This document shows positions 24,875-35,219 of a stretch of 64,000 bases of DNA, piece by piece (within the stretch, counting starts at the first letter, position 1; each line of letters starts with the position of its first letter). The DNA comes from Cryobacterium sp. MP_M3 (GTDB lineage: Bacteria > Actinomycetota > Actinomycetes > Actinomycetales > Microbacteriaceae), in NCBI RefSeq assembly GCF_015752155.1, contig NZ_JADOVI010000014.1, positions 22,179 to 86,178 of the forward strand, read 5' to 3'. The translations under genes were made by a program, and so were the position numbers. The notes beneath the pieces are model-generated. The model was not told where the DNA came from, did no database searches, and saw only the letters and a program-made list of their open reading frames with translations.

Positions 24875-25966
24875 GTGGCCACTGCCGCACTGTTCGAACC
24901 GCTCACTCTGCGCGGCGTCACGTTCCGCAACCGGGTCTGGGCGGCCCCGATGTGCCAGTACTCGATCCTGGCGAAGGACGGGGTGCCCCGGGACTGGCAC
25001 CTCATGCACCTGGGCCAGCTGGCGGCGGGCGGCGCGGGCCTCGTCGTCGCCGAGGCGAGCGCGGTCAGCCCCGAGGGCCGGATCACCGACGCGGACACCG
25101 GGATCTGGAACGACGAGCAGGCCTCGGCGTGGGCGCGGATCGTGGACTTCATCCATTCGCAGGGCGCCGTGGCCGGCATCCAGCTCGCCCACGCGGGGCG
25201 CAAGGCCTCGACCTGGCCGGCCTGGGGACATGACGAGCACGGCACTGTGCCCGCCGGCGCCGGCGGCTGGCAGACCGTGTCGGCCTCGGCCGTTTCGTTC
25301 CCCGGCTATGACCCTCCCGTCGCGCTCGACGCCGCCGGCATCCGGGACGTCGTCGACGACTTCGCGGCGGCCGCCGCTCGCGCGATCGGAGCGGGCTTCG
25401 ACCTGGTCGAGATCCACGCGGCGCACGGCTACCTTCTGCACCAGTTCCTCTCCCCGCTGAGCAACCGACGCACCGACGAGTACGGCGGCTCGCTGGAGAA
25501 CCGTGCCCGGTTGCTGCTCGCCGTGGTGAGGGCCGTCCGCGACGCGATCGGTCCCGACCATCCCTTGTTCGTGCGCTTCTCCGCCACCGACTACGCGCCG
25601 GGCGGCTGGAATGAAGACGACACCGCCACGGTCGCCGGCTGGGCGGCGGCGGCCGGTGCAGACTTCTTCGACATCTCCTCCGGCGGGAACGTCACCGGGG
25701 TGAGCATCCCGCTCGGGCCCGGCTACCAGGTTCCGCTGGCCCGGCACGTGAAGACCGAGGCGGATGTCCCGGTCAGCGCGGTCGGGCTGATCACCACCCC
25801 GGCGCAGGCCGAGCAGATCGTCGCGTCCGGCCAGGCCGACGCGATCATGCTGGGCCGGGAGCTCCTGCGCGATCCGCACTTCCCGCTTCGCGCCGCGCAC
25901 GAGCTCGGGGTCAGCCTGGACTACTGGCCGCCGCAGTACCTCCGGGCCCGGTGGCCGGAGGACTGA
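24875..25966 (+). CDS. Old yellow enzyme, NADH:flavin oxidoreductase (YqjM-like)
   Basis: A 363-aa TIM-barrel flavoprotein. PMCQYSI near residue 25 contains the Cys that tunes FMN in YqjM-type (thermophilic-like) enzymes. EIHAAHGYLLHQFLSPLSN near 190 carries the substrate-binding His pair, and RTDEYGGSLENRAR is the family signature. It reduces alpha,beta-unsaturated carbonyls with NAD(P)H. GTG 24875 has GGGGGA just upstream. The physiological substrate is unknown. Confidence 0.92.
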   Translation: MATAALFEPLTLRGVTFRNRVWAAPMCQYSILAKDGVPRDWHLMHLGQLAAGGAGLVVAEASAVSPEGRITDADTGIWNDEQASAWARIVDFIHSQGAVAGIQLAHAGRKASTWPAWGHDEHGTVPAGAGGWQTVSASAVSFPGYDPPVALDAAGIRDVVDDFAAAAARAIGAGFDLVEIHAAHGYLLHQFLSPLSNRRTDEYGGSLENRARLLLAVVRAVRDAIGPDHPLFVRFSATDYAPGGWNEDDTATVAGWAAAAGADFFDISSGGNVTGVSIPLGPGYQVPLARHVKTEADVPVSAVGLITTPAQAEQIVASGQADAIMLGRELLRDPHFPLRAAHELGVSLDYWPPQYLRARWPED

Positions 25967-25972
25967 ACCCGA

Positions 25973-27040
25973 TCAGAGGCGCCGGGTCGCGTCCTGCACT
26001 TCGCCGACGAGCTCCTCGATGATGTCCTCGAGGAACAAGACGCCCGCGGTCGCGCCGACCGCGGTGAACGAACGGGCCAGGTGCGCACCGGAGCGGCGCA
26101 TCGTAGCCAGGGCGTCCTCGAGGTCGGTGTCCTCGAAGATCGACACGAGCCGGCGGATGCGCTTGGCCGGGATCGGCTCGGCGTAGCTGCCCGCCGCGTG
26201 GCCGCCCTCGGCACCGGCGTCGCCGTCCAGATCCAGGACATCCTTCAGGTGGACGTAGCCGGTCGGTTCGCCGCCGTCGGTGACGAGCACATAGCGGGAG
26301 AAACCGTGCTTGGTCACCGCCTTCTCGACATCGGCCGGGGTGGCCGATTCGGGCAGGCTGATAAGGTCGCCGAGGTTCACCGCGACATCCTTCACCTTGC
26401 GGGTGGTGAACTCGAAGGTGGCGCTGAGCGCGCCAGTGCCGTCGCGCAGCACACCCTCCCTGGTCGACTGGGACACGATCGTGGCGACCTCGTCCAGCGT
26501 GTACGTGCTGTTCGCCTCCTCCTTGGGCTGCACCCGGAACAGCCGCAGGACCAGGTTGGCCGTGGCGTTGAGCGCCACGATCACGGGCTTGACCGTTCGG
26601 CCGAAGAAGACCAGCGGCGGCGCGAGGAAGAGCACGGCCCGGTCGGGGATGGAGAACGACAGGTTCTTCGGCACCATCTCACCGAACACGACGTGCAGGT
26701 ACGAGACGAGGAGCAGCGTGATCACGAAGGCGATCGCGGTGATCGCCTCGCCGGGCAGCCCGGTCAGGCCGAGCGGGTACTCGAGCAGGTGGTGGATCGC
26801 CGGCTCCGACACGTTCAGGATGAGCAGCGAACAGACGGTGATCCCCAGCTGGGTGGTCGCCAGCATCAGGGTGGCGTGCTCCATCGCCCAGAGCGCGGTC
26901 CGGGCGCTGCCCTTCCCGGCCTCGGCCAGAGGCTCGATCTGCGACCGGCGGGCCGAGATGACCGCGAATTCGGCCGCGACGAAGAAGGCGTTGGCCGCGA
27001 GCAGCACGACCAGCCAGACGATTCCGGCCCAGTCACTCAT
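25973..27040 (-). CDS. CNNM/CBS-domain (CorC/HlyC-like) membrane protein 2
   Basis: A 355-aa protein. An N-terminal CNNM (DUF21) domain of about four helices (residues 1-140) contains [16 protein letters not shown] and [12 protein letters not shown]. Two CBS motifs follow (about 205-330), including [14 protein letters not shown] and [16 protein letters not shown]. It lacks the C-terminal CorC_HlyC domain of its neighbour. The family is linked to magnesium/cobalt export. The ATG overlaps the stop of the upstream paralogue by 8 nt, so the two are [18 protein letters not shown] and may heterodimerise. Confidence 0.88.
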   Translation of the reverse strand: MSDWAGIVWLVVLLAANAFFVAAEFAVISARRSQIEPLAEAGKGSARTALWAMEHATLMLATTQLGITVCSLLILNVSEPAIHHLLEYPLGLTGLPGEAITAIAFVITLLLVSYLHVVFGEMVPKNLSFSIPDRAVLFLAPPLVFFGRTVKPVIVALNATANLVLRLFRVQPKEEANSTYTLDEVATIVSQSTREGVLRDGTGALSATFEFTTRKVKDVAVNLGDLISLPESATPADVEKAVTKHGFSRYVLVTDGGEPTGYVHLKDVLDLDGDAGAEGGHAAGSYAEPIPAKRIRRLVSIFEDTDLEDALATMRRSGAHLARSFTAVGATAGVLFLEDIIEELVGEVQDATRRL

Positions 27041-28427
27041 TCGGGATCCCTTCGCCGCTGCCCGGTTCGCCGGTGCCCGGTTCGACGCTGCCCGGTTCGA
27101 CGCTGCCCGGTTCGACGGCGGCGGGTTCGACGACCGGCGTGAACCGCAACCGGTCGATCCGCCGGCCGTCGAGGCGTTCCACGGTGAACTCACCCGAGTC
27201 GATGGTGACGGTGTCGCCGACGACGGGGAGGCGGCCGAGTTCGCTCATCACGAACCCGGCGACGGTCTCGTACGGCCCGTCGTCGGGCACGAAGATGCCG
27301 GTGCGTTCGAGGAGCTCGTCTGGCCGGAGCATACCGGGGAAGGTGAGGGAGTCCGTCGAGAGCACGACGCCCGCGCGGGCGCGGTCGTGTTCGTCGGCCA
27401 CCTCGCCGACGAGCTCCTCGACGAGGTCTTCGAGGGTCGCCACGCCGGCCGTCCCCCCGTATTCATCGACGACGATGGCCATCTGGTAGCCGCGGCCGCG
27501 CAGTTCGACCAGCAGCCCGTCGAGTTTCATGGTCTCCGGCACTCGCACGGCCTCCGATTGCAGGGCCGACACGGGGACATCCGCGCGGCGCTGCCGGGGC
27601 ACGGCCACGGCCTGCTTGACGTGCACGATCCCGACGATGTCGTCCACGCCCTCGTCGACGACAGGAAAGCGGGAGTAGCCGGTCTGCCGGGCGAGGTCGA
27701 TGACGGCCTGGGCGGAGTCGGTGCGCTGGATGCTCGCCACCCGCGGCCGCGGCGTCATCACGTCGGAGGCGGTGTGGCCGGAGAAGAGCAGGGTGCGGTG
27801 CAGCAGGGTCGCGGTGTCCTTCTCGAGCAGGCCGGCGCTGGCCGAGCGGCGAACCAGCGACGAGAGCTCCTCGGCCGTGCGCGCCCCGGAGAGTTCCTCC
27901 TTGGGCTCGATCCCGATCGAGCGGAGCACCCCGTTGGCGCTGCCGTTGAGCACCAGCACGGCCGGCTTGAACACGGTCGTGAACAGGGTCTGGAACGGGA
28001 TGACGAGCTTCGCCGTCTGGATCGGCAGGGCGAGGGCGAAGTTCTTGGGCACGAGTTCGCCGATGATCATCGACGCCAGCGTGGCGATGACCACGGCGAG
28101 CGTCGTCGCCACGACGGGCACCACGCCCGCCGGAAGCCCCAGCCCCGTCAGCGGGCCGGTGAGCAGGGAGCTGAGCGCCGGCTCCATCGCATACCCGGTG
28201 AGGAGGGTGGTCAGGGTGATCCCGAGCTGCGCGCTGGACAGGTGCGTCGAGGTGATCCGGAGCGCGGCGATAGTCAGGGCGAGGCGGGTCTCCCCGCGGT
28301 CGCGGCGTGCCTCGAGGTCGGAGCGGTCGAGGTTGACCAGGGCGAACTCACTGGCCACGAACAGGCCGGTGCCGACGGTCAGGATCAACCCGACGCCGAG
28401 CATCAGCCACTCAAACACGCGGTTCAC
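27033..28427 (-). CDS. CNNM/CBS/CorC_HlyC membrane protein 1
   Basis: A 464-aa protein. A CNNM transmembrane domain (about residues 1-190, [18 protein letters not shown] and [12 protein letters not shown]) is followed by a CBS pair (210-340) with [20 protein letters not shown] CorC_HlyC domain (about 355-435) ends in [18 protein letters not shown]. The tail is an acidic Val-Glu-Pro-Gly repeat encoded by a 15-bp tandem repeat. Role: probably divalent-cation homeostasis. It is the first gene of an overlapping pair. Confidence 0.9.
   Translation of the reverse strand: MNRVFEWLMLGVGLILTVGTGLFVASEFALVNLDRSDLEARRDRGETRLALTIAALRITSTHLSSAQLGITLTTLLTGYAMEPALSSLLTGPLTGLGLPAGVVPVVATTLAVVIATLASMIIGELVPKNFALALPIQTAKLVIPFQTLFTTVFKPAVLVLNGSANGVLRSIGIEPKEELSGARTAEELSSLVRRSASAGLLEKDTATLLHRTLLFSGHTASDVMTPRPRVASIQRTDSAQAVIDLARQTGYSRFPVVDEGVDDIVGIVHVKQAVAVPRQRRADVPVSALQSEAVRVPETMKLDGLLVELRGRGYQMAIVVDEYGGTAGVATLEDLVEELVGEVADEHDRARAGVVLSTDSLTFPGMLRPDELLERTGIFVPDDGPYETVAGFVMSELGRLPVVGDTVTIDSGEFTVERLDGRRIDRLRFTPVVEPAAVEPGSVEPGSVEPGTGEPGSGEGIPNE
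27061..27135. repeat. 15-bp tandem repeat (x5) in the CNNM protein C-terminus
   Basis: Five 15-mers from 27061 share the CCCGGTTCGAC core. They encode repeats of five residues (VEPGS-like) at the extreme C-terminus. The period is a multiple of three, so copy-number change keeps the frame. Confidence 0.85.
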
Positions 28428-28565
28428 CGCCCGTGTTCACGGACGAGTGTCCGTGGGGGCGGCGGGAATGGTGGCCGGGCGATTTCGCAGAAGGGGGGTC
28501 GTCCATTATTCCCTCAACTATACCGGCACGCCTGTACCGGCACGCCCCGTTTCACCGGCGCCCGG

Positions 28566-30005
28566 CTACCAGGAGACGGGCAGAGCCTTGCCCTCCTCGT
28601 AGCCGGCGGCGGACTGGATCCCGACCAGCGAGCGGGTGTGGAACTCCGCCACGCTCGTCGCGCCGGCGTAGGTGAACGAGCTGCGCACCCCGGAGGTGAT
28701 CATGTCCAGCAGGTCCTCGAGCGACGGGCGCAGCGGGTCCAGGTAGATCTTCGAGCTCGAGATGCCCTCGGCGAAGAGGGTCTTGCGGGCCAGCTCGTAG
28801 GGGTCGAGCCGATCGAAGCGCTCCTGGACGGCCTTGGTGGAGGCCATCCCCCAGCTTTCCTTGTAGAGGGCGCCCGCGGCATCCGTGGCCAGCGTGCCCG
28901 GCGCCTCGATCGTGCCGGCGAACCAGGAGCCGATCATGACGGATGCCGCGCCCGCGGCGAGCGCGAGGGCCACGTCGCGGGGGTAGCGCACCCCGCCATC
29001 GGCCCAGACGTGAGCGCCGAGCTCCCGCGCGGCGGCGGCGGTCTCCAGCACCGCGGAGAACTGCGGACGCCCGACCGCCGTCATCATCCGGGTCGTGCAC
29101 ATGGCGCCGGGACCCACGCCGACCTTCACGATGGTGGCGCCGGCGCCGACGAGGTCGCCGACGGCGTCCGCGGTGACCACGTTGCCGGCCACGATGGGGA
29201 TGCCGAGGTCGAGGTCGGCGACGGTCTTCAGCGCGCGCAGCATGCCGTCCTGGTGTCCGTGGGCGGTGTCCAGGACGAGCACGTCGACCCCGGCGGCGGC
29301 GAGGGCGCGCGCCTTGGCGGCCACGTCGCCGTTGATCCCGATCGCGGCGGCCACGCTGAGCCGTCCCTGGGCGTCGAGGGCCGGCTGGTACAGGGTGGAG
29401 CGCAGGGCGCTCTTGCGGCTGAGCGTGCCCACGATGGAGCCGTGGTGCAGCACCGGCGCGAAGTCGAGTTCGGCCGCGGTCATCAGGTCGAACGCGCGGC
29501 GCGGGCCCTCGATGTCGTCGGCGTCGAGCGAGGTGAGCGGGCCGTGCAGCAGGTCCCCGAGCCGGGCGTCGGAGAGCGCCGTGGCCAGGCGGGCGGCGTC
29601 GATGCAGCCCAGGTAGGTGCCGTCCTCGTCGTTGATCACGAGCCCCTGGCCGGCCACCGGCGGGACCTGCCGCAGGGCAAGCGCCACGGTGTCCTCCGGG
29701 CCGAACACGAAGGGGGTGTCGAACCTGGTCGACTGGTCCTTGACCCAGCGGATCGCGGCATCCAGCTCCTGCAGGTGCATGTCCTGCGGCAGCACGCCGA
29801 GGCCGCCACGCCGGGCGAGCGCCGCGGCCAGGCGCGGGCCCGTCACCGAATTCATGTTCGCCGACACCACGGGGATGGTGGCGCCGGTTCCGTCGCCGGG
29901 GGCGAGCGAAACGTCGAGCCGGCTCCGGATGCCTGATTGACTGGGCACCAGGAAGACGTCGGAGTACGTGAGATCGTGGCTGGGTACCGCTCCATAGAAC
30001 TGCAT
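28566..30005 (-). CDS. guaB1: GuaB1-family IMP dehydrogenase-like protein (GMP reductase in actinobacteria)
   Basis: A 479-aa TIM-barrel protein with a CBS pair inserted after about residue 95. Key motifs are SANMNSVTG, VLDTAHGHQDGML and the flavin-like catalytic loop VGPGAMCTTRMMT holding the catalytic Cys. MiaB1-like length and the FYGAVPSHDLTYSDVFLVPS start match actinobacterial GuaB1, not GuaB2. A mycobacterial GuaB1 has been shown to be a CBS-containing GMP reductase, converting GMP to IMP in purine salvage. TAGCGT ends 7 nt before the ATG and no Shine-Dalgarno is present, suggesting a leaderless mRNA. Confidence 0.9.
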   Translation of the reverse strand: MQFYGAVPSHDLTYSDVFLVPSQSGIRSRLDVSLAPGDGTGATIPVVSANMNSVTGPRLAAALARRGGLGVLPQDMHLQELDAAIRWVKDQSTRFDTPFVFGPEDTVALALRQVPPVAGQGLVINDEDGTYLGCIDAARLATALSDARLGDLLHGPLTSLDADDIEGPRRAFDLMTAAELDFAPVLHHGSIVGTLSRKSALRSTLYQPALDAQGRLSVAAAIGINGDVAAKARALAAAGVDVLVLDTAHGHQDGMLRALKTVADLDLGIPIVAGNVVTADAVGDLVGAGATIVKVGVGPGAMCTTRMMTAVGRPQFSAVLETAAAARELGAHVWADGGVRYPRDVALALAAGAASVMIGSWFAGTIEAPGTLATDAAGALYKESWGMASTKAVQERFDRLDPYELARKTLFAEGISSSKIYLDPLRPSLEDLLDMITSGVRSSFTYAGATSVAEFHTRSLVGIQSAAGYEEGKALPVSW

Positions 30006-30012
30006 GGAAATA

Positions 30013-30018
30013 ACGCTA
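30013..30018 (-). promoter_or_regulatory. Candidate -10 (TAGCGT) for leaderless guaB1
   Basis: TAGCGT on the minus strand, then 7 nt, then ATG. The bcp gene at 38435 has the identical hexamer and spacing. No convincing -35 box is seen. Confidence 0.45.
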
Positions 30019-30137
30019 GCCCCCCCGCGCGGATGCCCGCAGCCATGCCCGAGGGGATTAGGCTGGACGGGCAGACCGAACCGGCGATTTTTCATCGTCT
30101 GGACATTCAGAATCAACGCAGAGAGTGGGAACCGGCT

Positions 30138-33100
30138 GTGTCAAGCCAGTTGACCGGTAGTGGATCCGACGAGACCACGTCGGGTGAATTCGGAGCGAAC
30201 GAGTGGCTCGTCGACGAGCTGTACGAACGGTACCTCGTCGACAAGAACCAGGTAGACGAGTCCTGGTGGCCCGTCCTCGAGAGCTACCACCAGACCGCGA
30301 ACGGCCGGACCGCCGCGGTGACGGATGCCGGGGACGCCCCCGCCGAGGCAGCAGGCGCTGCCGCGGCCGCCCCCGCCGCAGCCCCGCCGGTCGCAGCCCC
30401 GCCGGTCGCAGCCCCGCCGCTCGCAGCACCCGCGGTACCCGCCGCGGCCGAGCCGGCCCCGATCACGATCATCGGCGGCCAGCGCACCGCCCGCACCACC
30501 GGCGTCGCACCCAAACCGGTTCCCGTGCCGGCCGACGCTCCCATCACGAGCCCGCAGCCGCTCGCGGGCAAGGAGCAGACCGTCGAGGCGCAGGACGTCG
30601 TCACTCCCCTGCGCGGCATGTCGAAGAGCCTCGCCGCGAACATGGCGATGAGCCTGACCGTCCCGACCGCCACCAGCGTGCGCACCATCCCCGCCAAGCT
30701 CCTGATCGACAACCGCATCGTGATGAACAACCACATGCGCCGGTCCCGCGGCGGCAAGGTGTCGTTCACGCACCTGATCGGCTGGGCCCTGATCAACGCG
30801 CTCAAGATGTTCCCGAGCCAGAACGTGTACTACAACGAGATCGACGGCAAGCCGTCGGTGATCGCCCCCGCCCACGTCGGACTCGGCATCGCGATCGACC
30901 TGCCCAAGCCCGACGGCACCCGGTCGCTGATGGTCCCCGCGATCAAGAGGGCCGACACGATGACGTTCGGCGAGTACCTCTCCGCCTACGAAGACCTCGT
31001 CACCCGCGCCCGCACCGGCAAGCTCACCGCCGACGACTTCTCGGGCGCGACGGTGTCCCTCACCAACCCCGGCGGCATCGGCACCGTGCACTCCGTGCCC
31101 CGGCTGATGAAGGGCCAGGGCTGCATCATCGGCGCCGGCGCGCTCGACTACCCGGCCGAGTTCCAGGGCGCGAGCGTCAAGACGCTGACCGGCCTGGCCA
31201 TCTCGAAGACCATCACCCTCACCAGCACCTACGACCACCGGGTCGTCCAGGGCGCCGGCTCGGGCGAGTTCCTCAAGATCGTGCACGAGCTGCTGATCGG
31301 CGGGCACAACTTCTACGAGGACATCTTCTCCGCCCTCCGCATCCCCTACGACCCGATCCACTGGGCGCCCGACATCAGCGTCGACCTGGCCAGCGCCGTC
31401 GACAAGACCGCCCGCGTCCAGGAACTCATCAACGCCTACCGCGTGCGCGGCCACCTGATGGCCGACATCGACCCGCTCGAGTACACCCAGCGCACCCACC
31501 CCGACCTGGACATCTCCAACCACGGGCTGACCTTCTGGGACCTCGACCGCGAGTTCGTCACCGGCGGCTTCGGCAGCAAACGCCTGATGCTGCTCCGCGA
31601 CATCCTCGGCGTGCTCCGCGACTCGTACTGCCGCACCACGGGCATCGAGTACATGCACATCCAGGACCCGGCCCAGCGCAAATGGGTGCAGGAGAAGATC
31701 GAGAAGACCTACGTCAAGCCCACCCACGACGAGCAGATGCGCATCCTCGGCAAGCTCAACGAGGCCGAGGCCTTCGAGACCTTCCTGCAGACCAAGTACG
31801 TCGGCCAGAAGCGGTTCAGCCTCGAGGGCGGCGAGTGCACGATCGCGCTGCTCGACGCGATCCTGCAGGGCGCGGCGGATGCCGGGCTCGACGAGGTCGC
31901 GATCGGCATGGCCCACCGCGGCCGCCTGAACGTGCTCACCAACATCGCCGGCAAGACCTACGGCCAGATCTTCCGCGAGTTCGAGGGGACCCAGGACCCC
32001 CGCACCGTGCAGGGTTCCGGCGACGTCAAGTACCACCTCGGCACCGAGGGGACCTTCCGCGCCACCGACGGCACCGAGATGCCGGTCTACCTGGCCGCGA
32101 ACCCGTCCCACCTGGAGGCCGTCGACGGCGTCCTCGAGGGCATCGTGCGGGCCAAGCAGGACCGCAAGCCGATCGGCACCTTCTCCACCCTGCCCGTGCT
32201 CGTCCACGGCGACGCCGCGATGGCCGGCCAGGGCATCGTGCTCGAAACCCTGCAGATGTCCCAGCTGCGCGGGTTCCGCACCGGCGGCACCATCCACCTC
32301 GTCGTCAACAACCAGGTCGGCTTCACGACCCTGCCGGGCGACGGCCGCACGTCGGTGTACGCCACCGACGTCGCCAAGACCATCCAGGCGCCCATCTTCC
32401 ACGTCAACGGGGACGACCCCGAAGCCGTGGTGAGGGTCGCCGAACTCGCGTTCGCCTACCGCCAGGAATTCAAGCGCGATGTCGTCATCGACCTCGTCTG
32501 CTACCGCCGGCGCGGCCACAACGAGGGCGACGACCCGTCGATGACGCAGCCGCTCATGTACAACCTGATCGAGGCGAAGCGCTCGGTCCGGAAGCTGTAC
32601 ACGGAGGCCCTTGTCGGCCGTGGCGACATCACCCAGGCGGAATACGAGGCCGCGCACGGCGACTTCCAGGACCGGCTGGAGCGCGCGTTCATGGAGACTC
32701 ACGCGGCGCAGTCCTCGTCGATCCCGATCGTCGGCGCCGCCGGCTCCGGCTCGCGCGGGCTCGGCGAGAACCAGGCCCAGGATGACGCGGTCGGCGAACC
32801 CGCCACGACCGGCGTCCCCGAGGCCGTCGTGCACCTCATCGGTGACGCGTTCATGAACAAGCCCGCCGGCTTCACCGTGCACAACAAGCTGCAGCAGCTG
32901 ATGCAGAAGCGTCTCGATATGAGCCGCAACGGCAACATCGACTGGAGCTTCGGCGAGCTGCTCGCCCTCGGCTCGCTGCTGCTCGAGCGCACCCCGGTGC
33001 GCTTCGCCGGCCAGGACGCCCGCCGCGGCACGTTCGTGCAGCGCCACGCGGTGCTGCACGACCGCATCAACGGCCAGGAATGGCTGCCGCTGGCGAACCT

Positions 33101-33956
33101 GAGCGAGGACCAGGCCCGGTTCTGGATCTACGACTCGCTGCTCAGCGAATACGCCGCCATGGGCTTCGAGTACGGCTACTCGGTGGAACGCGCCGACGCC
33201 CTCGTGCTCTGGGAGGCCCAGTTCGGCGACTTCGCCAACGGCGCGCAGACCGTGATCGACGAGTTCGTGTCCTCCGCGGAGCAGAAGTGGGGCCAGCGGT
33301 CATCCGTCGTGCTGCTGTTGCCGCACGGCTACGAGGGCCAGGGCCCTGACCACTCCTCCGCCCGGATCGAACGCTACCTGCAGCTCTGCGCCGAAGACAA
33401 CATGACCGTCGCCCGCCCGTCGACGCCGGCCTCGTACTTCCACCTGCTCCGCCGCCAGGCGTACATGCGCCCGCGGCGCCCGCTCGTCGTCTTCACGCCC
33501 AAGTCGATGCTGCGGCTTCGCGGCGCGACCAGCAGCGTCGCCGACTTCACCTCCGGCCGGTTCGAACCGGTCATCGACGACGCCCGGATCACCGACCGGT
33601 CACGAGTCAAGCGGGTGCTGTTCATGGCCGGCAAGCTCTACTACGACCTGCTCAGCGAACTCGAGAAGAACCCGAACCCCGAGATCGCCCTCGTCCGGAT
33701 GGAGCAGTACTACCCGCTGCCCAAGGTCGAACTCAAGCAGATTGCCGACCAGTACCCGGATGCCGAACTCGCCTGGGTCCAGGACGAACCGGAGAACCAG
33801 GGCGCCTGGCCGTTCTTCTACCTGGAGACGAACAAGCTGGGCCCGCGCCCGGTGACGCTGTTCTCGCGGGCGGCGTCGGCGTCGCCGGCCGCCGGATCGG
33901 CCAAGCGCCACGCCGCGGAGCAGGCTGACCTGATCAGCAGGGCGCTCACCGTCTGA
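30138..33956 (+). CDS. kgd: Multifunctional 2-oxoglutarate decarboxylase / dehydrogenase E1 with E2-like domain
   Basis: A 1272-aa protein with three parts. A short helical N-terminus ([20 protein letters not shown]) is joined by an Ala/Pro-rich linker (about residues 65-110) to an E2-type acyltransferase domain ending in [16 protein letters not shown]. The ThDP-dependent E1 part starts near residue 440, with [23 protein letters not shown] and [10 protein letters not shown]. Actinobacteria use this fusion (Kgd/OdhA) for the TCA step from 2-oxoglutarate to succinyl-CoA or succinic semialdehyde. GTG 30138 matches the usual N-terminus. A 17-bp stem terminator follows. Confidence 0.95.
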   Translation: MSSQLTGSGSDETTSGEFGANEWLVDELYERYLVDKNQVDESWWPVLESYHQTANGRTAAVTDAGDAPAEAAGAAAAAPAAAPPVAAPPVAAPPLAAPAVPAAAEPAPITIIGGQRTARTTGVAPKPVPVPADAPITSPQPLAGKEQTVEAQDVVTPLRGMSKSLAANMAMSLTVPTATSVRTIPAKLLIDNRIVMNNHMRRSRGGKVSFTHLIGWALINALKMFPSQNVYYNEIDGKPSVIAPAHVGLGIAIDLPKPDGTRSLMVPAIKRADTMTFGEYLSAYEDLVTRARTGKLTADDFSGATVSLTNPGGIGTVHSVPRLMKGQGCIIGAGALDYPAEFQGASVKTLTGLAISKTITLTSTYDHRVVQGAGSGEFLKIVHELLIGGHNFYEDIFSALRIPYDPIHWAPDISVDLASAVDKTARVQELINAYRVRGHLMADIDPLEYTQRTHPDLDISNHGLTFWDLDREFVTGGFGSKRLMLLRDILGVLRDSYCRTTGIEYMHIQDPAQRKWVQEKIEKTYVKPTHDEQMRILGKLNEAEAFETFLQTKYVGQKRFSLEGGECTIALLDAILQGAADAGLDEVAIGMAHRGRLNVLTNIAGKTYGQIFREFEGTQDPRTVQGSGDVKYHLGTEGTFRATDGTEMPVYLAANPSHLEAVDGVLEGIVRAKQDRKPIGTFSTLPVLVHGDAAMAGQGIVLETLQMSQLRGFRTGGTIHLVVNNQVGFTTLPGDGRTSVYATDVAKTIQAPIFHVNGDDPEAVVRVAELAFAYRQEFKRDVVIDLVCYRRRGHNEGDDPSMTQPLMYNLIEAKRSVRKLYTEALVGRGDITQAEYEAAHGDFQDRLERAFMETHAAQSSSIPIVGAAGSGSRGLGENQAQDDAVGEPATTGVPEAVVHLIGDAFMNKPAGFTVHNKLQQLMQKRLDMSRNGNIDWSFGELLALGSLLLERTPVRFAGQDARRGTFVQRHAVLHDRINGQEWLPLANLSEDQARFWIYDSLLSEYAAMGFEYGYSVERADALVLWEAQFGDFANGAQTVIDEFVSSAEQKWGQRSSVVLLLPHGYEGQGPDHSSARIERYLQLCAEDNMTVARPSTPASYFHLLRRQAYMRPRRPLVVFTPKSMLRLRGATSSVADFTSGRFEPVIDDARITDRSRVKRVLFMAGKLYYDLLSELEKNPNPEIALVRMEQYYPLPKVELKQIADQYPDAELAWVQDEPENQGAWPFFYLETNKLGPRPVTLFSRAASASPAAGSAKRHAAEQADLISRALTV

Positions 33957-33981
33957 GTTGATAGGAGCACTGTCGATAGAC

Positions 33982-34027
33982 GCACGCAGGAGGGCCCGTA
34001 CGGTTTCGTGCGGGCCCTCCTGCGTGC
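33982..34027. terminator. 17-bp perfect stem-loop terminator after kgd
   Basis: GCACGCAGGAGGGCCCG (33982-33998) pairs perfectly with 34011-34027 around a 12-nt loop. It starts 25 nt after the kgd stop. No U-tract follows. Confidence 0.85.
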
Positions 34028-34114
34028 GGCGGGCCTCCCGCCGGCCGCCCCGTTGCCGCTTCCGGGCGACCGTCCTAGGCTGGGCGCATCCCCCGTCGAC
34101 AGGAGCCCGCCACC

Positions 34115-34915
34115 ATGCCCGAACGCGATGCCACCCGATTCGGCGAACCATGCTGGGCAGACCTGATGACCACCGACCCCGACGGGGCCCGGGAGTTCTA
34201 CGGCGGGCTCTTCGGCTGGACGGCGGTCCGGTCCGACCTGGAAGACAGCGACTACATCACGTTCCGGCGCGGTGACGCCGACGTCGCCGGCATGGCCGTG
34301 CAGATGGCCGGTTCCCGAGCCCCGGACGCCTGGTCGATCTACCTCGCCGTCGAGGACGTGGACGCCACCGCCCAGGCCGCACGGGCGGCCGGCGGCCAGG
34401 TGCTCGCCGACCCGGTGACGATCGGCTCGATGGGGCGGATGGCCATCGTGTCAGACCCGACCGGGGCGGCCGTCGGCCTCTGGCAGCCCCACGACTTCGC
34501 CGGTTTCGGCGTGACGGGCGAGGTGGGCAGCCCGGTCTGGCACGAACTGAACACCCTGGACTACCCCACCGCCGTCGCGTTCTATGAGACCGTCTTCGGC
34601 TGGAAACCGGTCGTGCTCAGCGACACCGACGAGTTCCGCTACAGCACCATCGGTGCGGAGGGCGCGATGGTCGCCGGCGTCTTCGACGCGTCGGCGCATC
34701 TCCCCGACGGAATGCCTTCGCACTGGCAGCTCTACCTCGGCGTGGCCGATGTGCCCGCCGCCGCCGCCCTGGTCACGCAGCTCGGCGGCACCGTGCTCCA
34801 GGAGCCGTGGCACTCGGAATTCGGCACGTTCGCCCGGGTCTCCGACCGGACCGGCGCGATGTTCGTGCTCGGCTCCGTGGATCAGCCGGAAACGGACCAG
34901 TCGGCCACGACCTGA
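34115..34915 (+). CDS. VOC family (glyoxalase/bleomycin-resistance fold) two-domain protein
   Basis: A 266-aa protein made of two similar halves of about 125 residues. Each half starts with a CWADLMTTDPDGAREFYGGLFGW or VWHELNTLDYPTAVAFYETVFGW pattern (split here for reading) and ends in D.TGA. This is the tandem VOC/CFP-30-like layout seen in many actinobacterial glyoxalase-like proteins, including hydroxylase-type CFP32 of mycobacteria. AGGAG lies upstream of the ATG. The catalysed reaction is unknown and no neighbour suggests one. Confidence 0.85.
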   Translation: MPERDATRFGEPCWADLMTTDPDGAREFYGGLFGWTAVRSDLEDSDYITFRRGDADVAGMAVQMAGSRAPDAWSIYLAVEDVDATAQAARAAGGQVLADPVTIGSMGRMAIVSDPTGAAVGLWQPHDFAGFGVTGEVGSPVWHELNTLDYPTAVAFYETVFGWKPVVLSDTDEFRYSTIGAEGAMVAGVFDASAHLPDGMPSHWQLYLGVADVPAAAALVTQLGGTVLQEPWHSEFGTFARVSDRTGAMFVLGSVDQPETDQSATT

Positions 34916-34924
34916 CGCGGCGGC

Positions 34925-34992
34925 CTCAGTGCGGTGCCTGGCTCAGTGCGGTGACCGGCTCGGTGCGCTGACTGGCTCAGTGCGCTGACTGG
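34925..34992. repeat. 17-bp tandem repeat (x4) across the rsrA stop codon
   Basis: Four contiguous 17-mers start at 34925, 34942, 34959 and 34976, all of the form CTC(A/G)GTGCG(G/C)TG(A/C)C(T/C)GG. The 34976 copy encodes the last residues QSAH and the TGA of rsrA on the minus strand. Three further copies lie downstream, two of which keep the TGA. The 17-bp period is not a multiple of three. Confidence 0.92.
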
Positions 34993-35219
34993 ATCGTGCG
35001 CAGCTTCAGCAGCACCTGGTCGCGCAGGTCCTCCGGCGCGGTCTCCCGGCAGGCCCGCTGCACGGCCTCGGTCAGGGTGCGTCCGACGAGGTGCTCGTCG
35101 CTGCAGTCACCGCAATGGGCAAGGTGCTCCTGAATGTCGGAGGCGTCCTCGCCACGGAGTTCATTGTGCAAGTATTCCTCGAGTTCGGCCTTGGCCTTCT
35201 CGCATCCACAGTCGGTCAT
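34977..35219 (-). CDS. rsrA: Zinc-binding redox anti-sigma factor (RsrA/RshA type)
   Basis: An 80-aa protein with the ZAS motif H32-x3-C36-x2-C39 (in HLAHCGDC) plus Cys4, Cys6 and Cys57. In characterised relatives, zinc-bound reduced RsrA holds SigR, and oxidation to a disulfide releases it during thiol stress. The gene follows sigR with an ATGA overlap, giving matched expression of sigma and anti-sigma factor. Short length and Cys pattern match the actinobacterial mycothiol-stress system. Confidence 0.92.
   Translation of the reverse strand: MTDCGCEKAKAELEEYLHNELRGEDASDIQEHLAHCGDCSDEHLVGRTLTEAVQRACRETAPEDLRDQVLLKLRTIQSAH

Noticed and set aside
28428..28565. Gene between guaB1 and the CNNM gene
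   Set aside because: The 138-nt gap holds only a TACCGGCACGCC doublet and no supported open frame.
26310..29936. Long plus-strand open frame (about 1200 codons) across the CNNM genes and guaB1
   Set aside because: Antisense to three recognised proteins and spans their boundaries.
30141..33059. Long minus-strand open frame (about 970 codons) under kgd
   Set aside because: Antisense to kgd, whose domains are unambiguous; the [15 protein letters not shown] has no family motifs.
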